Below, piece after piece: positions 37,416-52,400 of a stretch of DNA of 64,000 bases. Position 1 is the first letter of the stretch, and each line of letters starts with the position of its first letter. The translations under genes were made by a program, and so were the position numbers. The DNA comes from Diprion similis. Lineage: Eukaryota; Arthropoda; Insecta; Hymenoptera; Diprionidae. The notes below the pieces were generated by a model. The model did no database searches and was not told where the DNA came from. It saw only the letters and a program-made list of their open reading frames with translations. The stretch is from positions 14,835,084-14,899,083 of the forward strand of contig NC_060116.1 in the NCBI RefSeq assembly GCF_021155765.1, in the 5' to 3' direction.

Positions 37416-40400
37416 GAATTTGATTCAAAATCAATTATCGTCCGAGTATTCGTTATTCAAACTATTTTATCCAATTAATATTGGATGGCTAGTGTTAGCA
37501 ACAACAAATTGTCATCAACCAGCAAGTAGAAAATGATCGAGCAATTACTACCCAATGGTAACAAGCTCAGTACGATAAATCTGGTTACCGACTGTGAAAC
37601 CGATTGCAGGTTTCGATGGGATCTTTGAATGTGAAAGGCAACGGTCTTCCTCAGCTCATGGTAAGCTCATGGTAATAGTGCCGAGCCGCAGTAGCGACCG
37701 CTTGAACGTTACCGGCGGTAGTCATCAGCGAACACTCTTACTCTCAAGATGTGAGAGTCGTGACGTCTCCTTAACAAGTCGTCCCGACTAACGATAAGCC
37801 ATAGTGGGAGTGTTTACGTAAAGAGTAATGTTGAGCGAATATCAATAGTGGTGAGAAACTTGTTTTAACTAGGAACATGAAGTCGGGTCAATTGAGTTTA
37901 GCACTAAGTACCTCGTGATTAGCAAATACTGTTTCAGTTCCTCGTTCAAGAAGTCAAACGCGTTAAAGATTGCCTATAAATCAGAAAATAATCTAGCTTT
38001 ACGCAAGAAACGCAGTCCGGGACCTTCTTCAGGGGTTGAACATGACTCTTGTTACTAAAACCACGCTGTATCCACGCTTTCACATAATCATACCACAATT
38101 CATATGCAAATACTCATCGATATCGTGTTCCCACGTTTGCGCAAATCACGAAGACTTCACGATCGCTTCCTTGATGTGGGGGGCGTAAAGTGAACGTCAA
38201 CGCGAGCGAAAGAACGAAAAAATTGCCATTCAGATCGGACCAGACTTCTCAGCCTCTGCGTGCCATTAGGTTTGGGTCCGAAATGTTTGAGTTGAAACTG
38301 TTGAATAGAGCGAGGAAGTTGGGCGGGTGTTGAATGGACGGGAACAAAGATTTGTGGCTCTGTGGCGAGTTAGTAAATTTGTTTTGCTCCATTTAAGCAG
38401 CTCGTGTGTAGGATCAGTCCTGCGGTTTCTTTTCTAGTCTGTCAAAGTAAATCGTCACAGACTTACATTATAATTAACCTTCCTTCAACGCTGACCCAAA
38501 CCATATTCTGTGCGTATAACTAGCTCCGATTAATTACAGTCCAGTTTTCAACGGTAACAATACTCCATCCGCCACGTGTAGATATACGCATTTTTTACTC
38601 TCCATTTCATTTCTGTTCTCAAATGAGGCGCGTGTGTCGCAGGCTTATTTAGTCCCACGTACCCACACCTGGTCCAGGTTAATTTACGTCCAGTACCAAT
38701 GCCGTGTAACATTTCATTCTACGTTAACGCTAACGAGACCCCAAAGATCAAGGTACATCGTCATAATACTAGCCATTGGCGAGGAACTCTGTGTAAAGAA
38801 GTAAAAAAAAAAAAACGAAAAAACGGTGGTCTTGTGAGAAAAGTTGCGACAAAATACGTTAAAAACATGAACTTTCGCTCGTCGACTCAAAGATGCCAGG
38901 AGAGTGAGTTCTGGAGTGTGGTTAAAAAGAAAAACATTATCTAATAGGTGCATATTTATTCATCAGCTTACTTAGTGTACGTCGCACGGATGCTAAAACG
39001 GCTTCTGGCCTTTGACTCCCGACGCGGAACATCGGGCGGTAATATTTTATTGCGGGGGCGAGAGAATGTGGTCTTGACATGTAACACACCGGTAAGGCAG
39101 TACGTCATGGCCAGGCATGCATGAGCATAGAACGCAGCACACATGTCAAGGATGGCGTGTACGGCGGTTAGTTATACATAATAAGAAAGCGCGTTGGTCG
39201 GAGATCATCCATGTATAATTTCTATCACTTTCTTCTTGGAGCCCGACGACCGTCGACCTCAGGCCACAATAACTCACTGTCGAAAACTCGGAATATCAAC
39301 GGCTCAGCCGCGATGTCCAGTAATTATGTTAGGCAGTTCCAACGCCATGGGATTCGTCAGAATGGAAGGCAAGTCGAAACAATCCGTGGATAGCCTCGGG
39401 TCTGGTCGTACTCCCCGGTCGGAACACCTTCTGCAATGTTGGCACACTTCATTGTTGGTCCTGGCTGACAGTGAGCTGCAGCTAGCACATTGCTATTGTG
39501 CCGGTGATCTCCTGGCATTCAAATGCCAGCTCTTTGTTTGTCGGTAGGTATACATATACCTATACTCTTGGAGTTGTATGCTAGTTCTGTGGGAGGCTCA
39601 TGCAGAGCCTGGCTACAAATTTCATTCCAAAAGGAAAGGATTGTTGGGGCAGAACCTGCAGGATCGGATTTAGGGATTGATACAACTCCGAAGTAAATCG
39701 ATCACCTGGCTTCCTAATCAGGATGCAAACTATACGGATAGAGTGTTACCAGCTCGGTTCTTCGGCTATCAAGGGAACCGCACCCACTTCAATCTTCCCA
39801 GGGCGCGAGTAAACCGCGAGCAGATAATCTTGTACCTTCACCGGATCGGCTTGTCGAGCGGTGATTCTTGTGTGCACCAACACCTTTTCACTTGAACAAC
39901 TGCAGAGGTACCTACGTCTGTGGTTAATCCTGTCGGTACCGTACGGCGGATGACGCCATGCTCGGAACGTTTTCTGATTGACAAATTTACATTTACAAGT
40001 TACAACGTAGTTCTCGAGGGCTCAGTCAGCGACTCGTTGTAATTTTTTGGAAAAAGGTACCATTGCGCGAATTGCGATGTGGAAGCGTAAAAGTTTGGGA
40101 AATATCTGACTACGTCAACGTCTCGGGATTGAAAAGAGAATTGAAAATTAACGGAGTTACGACGAGCTGGGGATCAGTGATAAGGTCTTGGTCTCTGACG
40201 AGTAATTACTACTTAGGTATACCTGCGGCGTTAAACGAAAGATCACGTGCTTAAGATCTCGCGCTTACAGCAGATAAAGGCGTGATGGTACCCTACTCTA
40301 CAAGTGCGCATGCACTTGCATTATTGTAACCACAGTAGATGGCTGGAAGAGTTGAAAAAAGTCGCGAGGAATGTGTGAGAAGACCAATAAACGGACTGGT

Positions 40401-43400
40401 GTGAGTTGCTCGGATAATATTCGCGAGCCCGTTAGTTTACTGAGTGAGTCAAAATACGCGGCTTGGAGAATAATGGATCTTCACCTTGAACAACTTGTAC
40501 ACTTTCATCTATCGATACATTCTCTTCATGCAAGAGTATGCAATTATAATTTTTAGTCTCGGGTTGACGCTACTGAACCGAATCATTGCCGGGAACAACT
40601 GGACGGATTTCAAATGTTAAAGTGGATGCAGTTTTCTATCCACCGACCAGTCGCTCTTGGTTCTTGAGAACAGAGATTCCAGCTTCAGCCACCAATCGAT
40701 GCATTGCATCTTAGGCATTATCGTGCCTGTCTGAACTGTACTCGGGCACTTTCTAGATCTCTGAATATGATCATGATTGATGATATATCAATCTGAGCAT
40801 TTTAAGTTAATACTATTAAAAAAGGAAAACGTTTCATTGCATTTCCGCAGCTGTTAATAATCCAAAACATACAGGTTCATGAATGGTACAGCAATGTTGT
40901 CTTTTGACTTTGGGTTTACGATTCCGATCAAGGATGCAACGCCCACGTTGAAGTCACCGCTCGAATAAATAGTCAGTCAGGTGCAGCGCTGACGCAATTT
41001 AATTTTCTTATTTGGACGATAACCAGAGACACTGATTGTCATTCGAACTATCGGGATTGGATCTGATATATGCATGAACTGTGCAATTGACTGCATTATA
41101 CTGTCGGTCCTCTGATCAGCTCATGAAGTGGGTATTAAATTTCAGGGATTACAAGTCACCTCGGGGAATCGCTTCGAGCAGGATTGCAGGCTGAGAGCTA
41201 ACCATTCAAGAAAATCAGCTGAATTGTGAGTAAAAACCTTCGAGAGATATTTCGGATGCATGTGATTCGATGTAAAACTATGAATCTAATTGTTTGAAGA
41301 ACCGGCGCTGGTTCATAGTATGAATAATGCAGATAGAGTCATGCGTGTCGATAATAGTGAAAAAGTAATCTTGTGCACACAAGTAAAATATTGAACCATG
41401 CTTCCACATGTTTCTCATCTAAAATACCGTATTTTGCGACATCTAGATTAGAGTGTTCCGCAACGCAAAGGAACAATGGAGCATGGTTCTACGGTTAAAA
41501 ACGTAACTTGACTCTCACGCGCATTGCGTAAGACGGTGCAATCAATTATTGATTATAATTAGAGAAACCATGGATGGGATTTTATTCGCATTCCTGACAC
41601 CAAAGGTTATCGCCAACATATTTTGCATCGCTGCTCGTCGGTCGGGCGGCCATAAGCTGTTAATGGCTGCCGAACTTTCTCGCCACAAATTTCATCCGCA
41701 CTTTTCCAAATCGCTGTTTATATGAATACTTATTTTGTTGCTGTAACGTTATTATAGCCACGTCACTCGATTCCCGATTCAAACGAGATTGTTAACCCAT
41801 TTAACTATACGCCAAAGATCACTAAACGATACCGCATGTCTATCTTGATTGAAATCTCGGTCCTACTGCCAGGCCGTTTTTATAACACCAAACGTGAGAA
41901 TCACCTATAACAGCTCATATCTCAATCGCGAAATACTTAACGACACCGTCACCCAACGGATACGAATTAAAAAATTCTTGTCGTAATTAGTCGTGCTCAC
42001 CGGAACTCATTCACGGCTTGGCTTACATTTGGCCATTTACAGCGTACGTGTTTTAAATTGGAATATAATGTAATGGCTAATGTCGTGGGTGTTCAGGAAA
42101 TGTCACAGTGTACTGACATGTCCTTTGTTTTTTCTTGGCCACAGGACTGGTCGAGGTGACAAGGTCGAGCCGAAGTGCCGCACGTCTACGGATGTAAGAG
42201 CTGATTGATATCACTCGTCGAGGTACGCTGGCGTGGCGCCCCTCGACCACTGACCTAATCCACCCACGCCCCGAAAAAAACACAAACAAAAATGGAACAC
42301 TCGGATCGAGCAAAAAATTATGACCAGAAAAAAAACCAGCACGTGGACCGAATCAGGCGCTGGTCTCTGGGTCGTTGTAAACGAGACTTGTTACCTCAGG
42401 ATTCCTGACCAAGCCCTGACTGTTCTCGTGAGTGCCGGATACAGACGTTCAAGCACTCCAGGCTTCGCTCGACGCGTCACCGCGCAAAACTGAAACCGAA
42501 AGTTGTATTGTGATTACCTTGACTGATTTTTTTGACGTGACAATTAACTGCGCCAGCAACAGCCTCCTCAACTGATGTCTTATTTACAATTGTTTGGCAA
42601 TTTTCCATCTTCTTCTATCCTCGAAAGAATTGCTCTTACCTAAGCTGAACATGGAATCATGCTTCTATCAACGCCGTGGGTTAAGTGGCAGCTGCCAGTA
42701 AACAAAGACTCGAGAGTAACATCGACTAGCTGTACGTGTCTCGGTGGTACCTATACTTCGCGCATTATTACTACAATCTTGACGAGATTGCAGTTTGTAG
42801 AGGTGCGGATAATAGGGATCGACCAACGCGAGAAGGGAGCGCCTGGCATTTAAATCGGCAACACCGAGGTATGCAAGGGCACACCAAGAATCGCACCTTC
42901 GATCCCATGTCTTCGCGATCTGCGATTTCCACAGCAGATACGTCGCGTCGCATCGTTCCTAACGGAAAAAGTTGGTAAAATTTGTCATGACAAAGAGTGA
43001 GCATCATCGCTTCGCGGTTGGGAAAAAGGAAGTGGTAACCATGCTTTTACCTCTAGCATCGGCATCTTTCTATCGTCTTGCTTGCTTGGCTTAGAATAAA
43101 TCTCCCCAGAAGAGAGGCAGAACGAATTGTAGGCGAGTTCATTGAGCAGAAACTGGATCATGTACCACGTAAGGAAAATTATGCGCAACTAAGGGCCTGT
43201 TTCGATAGTTTATTCCGGAGCGTTGAAGCGGGAAAATTAATCCGTTACCGAGACGTAACAAGTTGGAAATAATAAGGTGGTGTAATCGCGACCTAGAATG
43301 TATGACGCGTCAATAATGATCAGCGATGCTGTTCGGAATTGTCTGATTTCAGTCACGAGTGTATATTCGAACAGTGTCGACGATATTGTGAACAATAGGT

Positions 43401-46400
43401 TTCTTGTTCCGCTCTCGACTTCTCATCGAATTGGACCCTGCCAGAGTCATATTTTCATTCCATCCCATTGCTGAACTGAGAGAGAGAGAGAGAAGGGACG
43501 AGAGGTCAAGGTGTGATCTTTGATCGACCTCCTTTGTGATCACCTGCAATCTCGTTTCTCACTCTCCTACTTCCCTCAGTAATTCCTCAGGAGTATCTCC
43601 GGCTCACCAGTTCGAAGGACACATCGTAATTGTCCAACGTGTCCTGCAGGTCCTGCATACCCTCGAATTACGCATCCTTAAGCAATGGATAAAACAATTC
43701 TCTCGTAAATAAAACAATAGTGTCGATAATCGCGAAACGTTGCGAAACTGTCATCGATCCACCGATGCCGGCCAAGGATCTCACTCACACTTTCCAATCC
43801 TCCCGAGTTCCCCAGTGAATCATGAGGTTCCCGGGGTTTCTTTCGATCACCCGATGTTTCAAACATGATCCTGAGAGTCGAGTCCGTGACTGGGAACCCA
43901 AAGCTTTTCGCAGTGATGCCGGAGAAGTACATCCAATTATCATTAAACAGAACGAATTAATGACGAGTAGGATATGTATGTACCGCGGTAAATGAATAGT
44001 TGAAGAATATGAGTAATTGTGGAGTGATTGAGGTGCAGAAATTGGCAGGTACCGTGATTCGAGCGCATTTCTTGTTTTCTAGAGAATGAACATTGTGTTT
44101 ATTATTTAATGGAAGCTAATGCCTCGGTAATAAGTTTTTACGAGCCGTTAGTATGATGTAGTTCCCAGGTAACGGCCACTTGCCTACATATCGTATAACA
44201 AAGAACTGCAGTTTCATTGGCCGTTAGGCAGTCACTTGGTACCCACGATCCTTCGAACGATTGAAATGAAAAAAGCAAACGAAAACCAGAAGCAACGAAA
44301 AAGAACAAGTCGATTGCTTTCTTTGTAGCTTTTCCCCCAACAACGGTATGTGGGATTAATTATCAGCCCGATTGAAACCCGTGACTGTCATTATAATGGA
44401 ACCTGGAATCGAATTAGAAAGGAAAAAAAGAACATCTCGACACCTTAAATACCGGCAATCGGCGGCGTTCTTGATAGATTTTTTGGAGAACGGGCATTCT
44501 GGTCGGGCGTTCCATGCATGGCTCGATGTCGGTATAGGTAAATAACGAGAGCAGAATTTCACTTCGACATCCGTCCTGAGCTTCGTCGCCGGCACGTCGC
44601 TCCGTCGCAGCGTTAGGAACGTTCGATTCCCACTGACCTATTCCGCTCCGGATCCTGCAACGTCGTGATTTAGCAAAGTGCGATGAACCAACTTGGAGGC
44701 AACATGAGCCTGCAGTCGTGCAGCCGCGCATCCGTGCATCTGGTCGTTAGCCGCATACATCAGCACAACCGAGTCTCTCACAATCACTTTCTGCATTAGC
44801 TCAGGCCTTTTCACCACCTCGAAGCCCCCCAAGCACACGTGTGAGTTCTCGCCCGAGTCCGCAGAGGCACCGATGGAGAGACGTAAGACGGATACACCTA
44901 CTCATCTCACTTCCATCGCGTGAGTTATTGCACACTGGACGTGATTGACTCTTTGTTGAGCCGTTGTCTTGTTACGCTAGATCTGGTCATCCTTGAGCCA
45001 GGGCCTCGTGATCTCAGATTTCTAAAATAATTTATCGAACATCGACCAAATATGAATACCTAGCCATTTAGAATTTGTGACCAGGTCCTTTCGGTCTGTT
45101 GAAAATTGTGTATCCGAGCGCTTCTGAGCGTCCTCGCATGCTCATTTTCATGGATCGGTTAAACCTCGCTCTCGTGTATCTCGTAACACTTCAGCTCTCA
45201 CGAGGAATCGTTATAAGTCGTTGTCGGCTTGCCGAGATCCTCATAAAGCAAGCCAAGGCTTGACGTACATGATATACTGGTTCGATCCACACGGTGACTC
45301 ACGACTTTCAGAAGAATCATAAGTGATGTTATATTGAGGAATGGAAAGCGGGATCGAACAGGACTGGCTATTGAATACCTGTCACCTCAACCTCGGGAGG
45401 AAATGTTTATTGGATCAAAACGAGGTCCAAATGTGAAGAATCATTGTCGTCGAATCGAATAAAAGAAAGATTTCGAAGGTAATAAGCACTTTCTTTCGAC
45501 GCTTCGTAGTTGTTACTTATATTACTATATAGTACTACAAAAACGAACGACGTGTTCATTATAAACACACATGGTGAATTTCACCGCAATTTACAGTTTT
45601 CTCTACTGTGTAACCTGGACATTCGAAGTGTTCTTTTTTCCCAGCATTCTCGATCCGCCCACAGCACCGAATTTACCCGACTGTTATATCAGCCCTAAAT
45701 GGAGAATATTTTTGAGGCAGGAGAGTTCGCTCGCCGCAGTGTCCAGAACGTTTGTAAGATACAATTACGCAAGGTGTACCGTTCAAAAATTTCTCCGGAT
45801 GATTTAGCAAGGTGTGTACAGAGTAGGAAGTATAAGTACTTTTAACTTTTTCCCTTGCTTTTTTTCCAGCTTGGATATATGCGTTGGGGCCCACCACCCG
45901 CGAGTCGGTTCGACGGCCTCGCCGATCGGTTACGCCGATTTGTTTTTCGTCAACGAGGAACCTGTCTACGCGGCGCAATTACGATCGCTGAGAGAATACT
46001 GTGCCTGTACCTTTTCATCCATGGATCACCATCGCCCTGTAAAACAGAAAGGCTGCGTATGAAATATCGCTGGTTTCCTCAGTGACTCGGCAGTGTTGTC
46101 TCAGCAATTGAGAAGGCTTGTTTCAGCTCACTATCGCCCTGACCAAATCTTCGCTGACGAGAATCCCGGGTTCTTGTTTCACTCAGAAAGCGATCAGCCT
46201 CCGCTGAACCGCGTACCATTGTCAGCAGAATCGATTTATCTTACGTAATTCAATCAATACACCGAATTGCTGGTTCCTTTTCACCAGTTAATAACTTCGG
46301 TTAGATAACCTCATACTATCTCCTAATGATATTGCACTGCTTTGTCCAAATAACAAAACGCAGCCTGTTGTTGTATCACAATCTTTTTCGCCGTTCGGGG

Positions 46401-49400
46401 TTAACCCGACGGTCTTTAATGTCACGTTCTACGTATTTCGCGCGTTCACCAAGCCTTTGGAAAGAAAGTCAAGTAAAGAGACATGCGATGACGGAGTATT
46501 GAATAAAAAATTATGTAAAATACCTGAGGAAAAATTCAATAACTAATCGAATTCATTCTAAACTGTAGCAACGTCCTTTTCGAGCAATTAGCAAGGATAT
46601 CATCCCGATTACTTCGAGTGCATCGGTGTCCAACGACTTGTTTACAGAAGGCCGAGAATGGGTTGGGCAAGAATTGAGCAGCGTGGAGATTTGGTAGCCA
46701 GACGCGATTGGTAAGAAGCTGATTGCCCGTTAAGCAGAAGAAAGTTGGGCTGGGCTGATATACAAGCGAGAAGTGTGACATCGCCGACCCGTCATGTCAG
46801 TCGATTTGAAATCCAATTGTTACCAGTTTTCGCCCACGATAAGAGCGGGAGAAGCGGCAATATTCCACGTGTTAAATCATAATGAAATATGCTCAATTGA
46901 CTCCCGTCAAGATCGGAGGAGGTGTTATTCTTGGATTCGGCAAAACTCAGTGTGCGTGTGCAGATCATTGCAGCACTGACACAACAATTGACTTGAGAAA
47001 AGTAACGAGCAACTTCAAGAACGGCACTACTGAACATGGAGTCTATATTTTGCATCAGGAGCCAGGTGAGCTGTCTCCATTCGCATGCACGAAGTTGACT
47101 TTTGTTTAGTTTCATCTCTATAATATACCGTGGCGTGATATTAAAAGGTTATATCGCGACTGTGAGAGCTCTTCCAGGGTGAGAATACCGCTCAGTATAT
47201 TACGAATTTCGAGTTCATCGGATCAGGTAATGAAGATCAGCATACCAGAAGCTGTAGGGTGGTCCAGTTGCGCAACGATTCCACCCAGGCGATAGCAGAG
47301 AACCGTGGTCCCCCGCAGGAGAAGGTGGTGAAGTGAGTCGATGCCCGTGATCGGGAACAAGCGTGGGCACCAGGATCAGAACACCGTGCCTCCTTAGCCG
47401 CAAAAGGCTTGGAGGTGACGCAAAGTGTTAAGCCGACGAGGATTGGAATTCAAAATATCCATAGTGCAGTCGTTGTCCGCTGAAACCTCGTCATTCATCA
47501 CGGTCGCCGGTTAATCACCTCCGAGTAGAGAAAACATGTGAAAAAGATTTCGCTCACTTAAAGTGAGAGGCTGTTTTGTGTTCACCGGTTTTTTGGGATT
47601 CTCCTCGATTAGATCTGACATCGAGGACTGTCATTGACGGGAACAATGGACCGAATCATCACACTCGAAAATAATCAACGGACAAAAGGCAGGTACTCAT
47701 GACTTCGAATGGTCCAGACCATTCATGCAAATGCCTTGTTCATTCTCCGGGCGATTATAACCGTGTCAAAGATCGCGATATCGGACAGTCACGACCTGAG
47801 CAAATCGTAAGCGCGTAGCACTGAAGGCGGCGTGATTTTATGTGGTGTAACAGTTTCCTTCCGCGTCTTTTGGTGGCTGAATTTGTCTACTGTTAGCGCA
47901 GAGGTGAAAGGGTGCGGTCGGTCGTAGCCCGGGTGTTTTACCTTGCCTGAAAAATTTCGATCAAGTGAGTTTCGAAAGCAGCTTTGTTAGGTCTGTTGTC
48001 CGATGATTACGATCACCCAAGAATATTACACTGAAGCGAATTATCGCCAGCTGAGTAAGCCTGGCCATGTGGACTGGGTGAGATGAACAATGGTTGCAGC
48101 GGTGTGGAACAATGAGAGCTCTTTCCTAGAGTAGCTCACAATTATAATATACGATTCCACAAGTCATTCCAAGTTAATTATAAACATTTTACACCTGGGA
48201 AGTGAGACGATGTAGTGCAGCGGCTGAACTTTCAACCGTAGCTGTATACTTTTTCACACATGAATAGGTATAGCATTATAGTCACGTCCGCATGTAATTC
48301 GCGCTTTGAGATTTGCATTTGAGATGCGGATTCTGCGGGGTTACTTTCCGCGTATGGATTGTTCGAACGCCTGTTTCCGCTGACGAATTATCGATTCGTG
48401 CGTCATCTAACAGCGAATTATATTATACTCGGCGGTATAACAAAGTGTGGGTCAATCCATCACATCGCTCGGATAAAATCGGCATAAATTTGCATGAGTT
48501 TACAAACTACGTGATTTATTAATTATTATATCTCGTTTGAAAGTTGAACGCCAGGCGATCCCTGATACAAATGTATTTCGCGTTTGCGGTTCTAACACCC
48601 ATTGCGCGTCACTCACGAGACGGCGGTGATGAATAAAAACCGGGCACAATCGCTTGATAGCCCATAGCAAATCCATTAACCACAACTCCGAAGACTTTCG
48701 GCGGAGTCTTAAGTGCGTGAAATCATTTTCGAGCCATTTGCATAGGTATACAAATGACAATTGGCCAACTCCGGGCTCTCCGGTCTCTCCGGTTATCCCG
48801 GTACAGGTCCACTAGGTAATCGGAAACAGCATAGGTACTCCCGTGCTCTTGTAACTACGGTGCTTACACGCGTTGTTGCAACTGGGACAATAATAACCGG
48901 CAAGCAGTTTGATCAAGACCCACTGACCTTTTATTACAGTTTGTGCATACATACGCAGGACGTATCGCTGGAACCCCACCTCTATAAAATTGTTTGACAG
49001 CCATAATCGCCAAATTGCACAACGACGACAATAAGGCGCGTAAAATCGTGGAGGATAACGTCTGATCCGATGATCTTTCCAAGAGACCACGTCGCAGTGT
49101 GTGTGATTTCCAATAGTTGGAAGCGGTCTCTCATCGCTGGTGAATATCTTCATGTTTTCCATAAAAATATAGGTAAATTGTTTACCATAACGTAATAGCC
49201 ATACCCAAGAGCACGTCTGCGATCTTTTCACCTCGCTTCAGGCGCTCACTGAACCTACAATAATTCAGTGTCCGCAACCAAGACGCGATGTGTGTCTGTG
49301 GGTGGAAAACTCATCAAGAGATCACGAGAACGGCCAATCAAATTGCAATTAAGTAATCATCGCATAAATCATATCCTGTGGAAATTCATGCAAGCCCTGG

Positions 49401-52400
49401 TAAACTAAACACATATACTTCACTCGAGAGCTGCTGTAAATTATTCATTACGATCCAGAGTGAATTATGATCGGTACATATCTTTCCGCTTCCTCGATCT
49501 GAACTTAAGACATCGGGGATTTTTAGGATCGATAATCTCTTCTTCTGGTACATCGAATATTTTACCATACCAGGTTTTCACACGAATGCTGATCGATAGC
49601 AGTCTTGAATTTTTCTTTCATGGAATCTGTTTTGCTTCGTGGTAACCGCGAGAAGAGGTTCGCCTACATGGCGCAGATGTAGGACAAAGATAAGACGGAG
49701 CATTGTTTAAGCCCAGTTATCCCTTCCAACCTCGACTCGACGTGGCTAGACTTTCATGTGCGCTGCTCATTAAACAAGATATACTCTCTTGTTGCGGAAC
49801 CTCGATCCGTTTCGCTTTTGGAAAATCTTAGTGTATTCTCGAAATTAAAAAGTAAAAAGATTCCGACGATAGTTGTTCGTGAATCCTGAGAATCGTTCGA
49901 GACAACCCCACTTCTTGCCAATCAAAAGCCATGTTTGAAACATCAAAGCCTTCAATGGAAGTAAGTAAACACTGATTGCAGCGCATCGCGATGCCCTTGC
50001 AGATTGCAATCGGACAGATATCTGGATACTGCAGGATATGTGGTACAGAAAACAGCGACTTTAGCTTGTGCAAGTCAAGCACAAGCCAACCTTCTTGGCT
50101 TCTATTTGTATTAATTGGCAGATGGAGTTATGGCATGGGTGAATTGAATGGGGTTTGTATCGGGGACAAATAGATCACTGACGGATAGCGCAGCGGTGCA
50201 GTGTAGAGTCTTGTTAGTCACTTGAATCATCCGTGTTACTCTCACGCCAGCTCAGGTGCTGGTCTTGAAATGTACCAGCAGGACTGGAAGCGTGCTGATC
50301 GAGACGTGCTAAACTACTTATACGACTCTACTCGAGTCGGCTCACACTCGCAGTGACATTCGCAGACACGGTTGAAAACTCAACCACGTGCAGTGACACA
50401 CCAGGTGCTGAAACGGAACGGCACATGGAGCGTGGTTAATTAGCCCAAGAGGTAGAAGCGTGGTCGAGATTATGTTGGAAGCGTCTGATCCGCAGTTGAT
50501 ACCCTGAAAAGGAACCAACCGGGCTCTTATCTTCGCTCCTCGAGGCGTCGGTGATGTAATTCCTTATACATATCCTGCATGTGAATGCCGATTATTGCTG
50601 AGGATTACGCACCGAATCGCCAATTATTTTCCACGATTGAAACGCAGCGTCCCATCGGCATCAGCGATTATGCAGTTATAGATGCATAAGGAACGACGAG
50701 ATGATTTCTTCGATTTTTGCCTATCGCCTCATATTTCTTGCAACATGATTTCTGTTCAACGATCGAGCCGATCTGTTAGACCGTCACGAATCAAGCGCAT
50801 CCAATTTGCTTCGCTCTCAATTAGCCAACAAATTGACATCTCTTCTTACCCCTGGAGCAACGGTAACTCCATAACGATCGTTATAATCCTAACTCTCAAT
50901 CTGATCGCTATTTACAAAGCGCTTTTCACCTTTACACATTTGCTCGCGTCGTTTCTGCACTGATGTCATCAACTGCATTCATGAGAATAATGCATGGAAG
51001 GTTGAAATTTTCTTTTCGTTAGAACTTCTTCTGCTAGTACAACGCGCACATAGAGAAGACACTTTCTAATGACGACGATGAGTCTTCATTGTGTCGACGT
51101 TATCGTTTCAATTCCGTATCAGTGCAAGAAGGTCTTGCTTGATGAATTAAGAAAAGGACTCGTAATGTTCAACCGAATTAATGTAACAATGAGATGAAAG
51201 GCCGTTGAGAACAAGCATAGAAAAGAAGGCTATGCAAACGCGTGAGTTCCACAACTCGCACGACGACGGGATAAGGAGCATCGAATAATAAGCTTATATA
51301 CCCGTATCGGCAAAGGAGTAAGTACAATTAATTACCAACTCCTGCCCTCGATATTACTCTTGTGTGTACGATGAATTGTCTGACACATTTAACGGGTCAC
51401 AGTCATTACTATATACGTGGCGAAATATTACGGCCAGTCTCATGTGTGTTGAAACAGAGTGACTCCGATCGGCGTGGGAGATTGTGAGGAACTTTTCCAC
51501 TTCAAGGCCGACGAAAGTATGAATACGAACATTACATGGGTGTAAGCCATGGTGTTCATTCGCGTCCAGAGAATGAAATTCAAGTGCAGCGACAGCTTTC
51601 AGTTGACGTCGATGACACAACTCGCACATCGCATGACAATCGCAAAGTCCTCCGAATGCGATCCTTGAAGGCGTTCAGACCTGCTAAATTGTGTCATAGT
51701 AGATGCCTCGAAGGCTCGTCCGAATCCCTGTTATCAAAGAAATTACAATGTTAAGTATCCGCAATTGCTACATTGGCAGCTAGTGGGAGGATCATCGTAA
51801 GACAGTCGATCGCGCAAGTAACCTTTTATTCCCATCCGTAGTGGAAAAAAATCGTTGAGTCACAAATGCCAGCTCTTGATGCCACACATTGAAGTGCTTT
51901 ACAATGCGATCTCGAATAACAGTCATGGGACTTAGTAATGGAGGCAGCGGATCATGTGCTCTAGGTGAACGATGATCAAAAGGTACATTAGCCGAATCTT
52001 TCATTGCTCAAGTCAAGTTGGGGGGAGAAAATTAACGATGAGGAAACCACGAAAAACATGATTCAAAGGGCGTCCTCGTCCTCTCGCTCCTGAGCTGTAA
52101 TTATCAATAGCACCTTCGCCGCGTATGCGAGCCTCCACAACAGTCAGCAGCTCGAGTTATCCGGTTACCGAGCAGTGCGATATAGTCTGTACTTCCGTGT
52201 TGAACGTCAGAGAGCAGTTGAGAAGTTAAACAGTTGAGATCAGCCGAAGAGCGAGAGGCGCCGATCTCCGGTTTCAAACGGAGGAACGCAGCGTGCCACT
52301 TCTAAAATAAGAGGTGAAATGGACGTGCCTACATAGACCCAATTACCCATGCGTGAGCACACGTCGTGCAATATCATTGTAACAAGGCCATCGTGACCTT

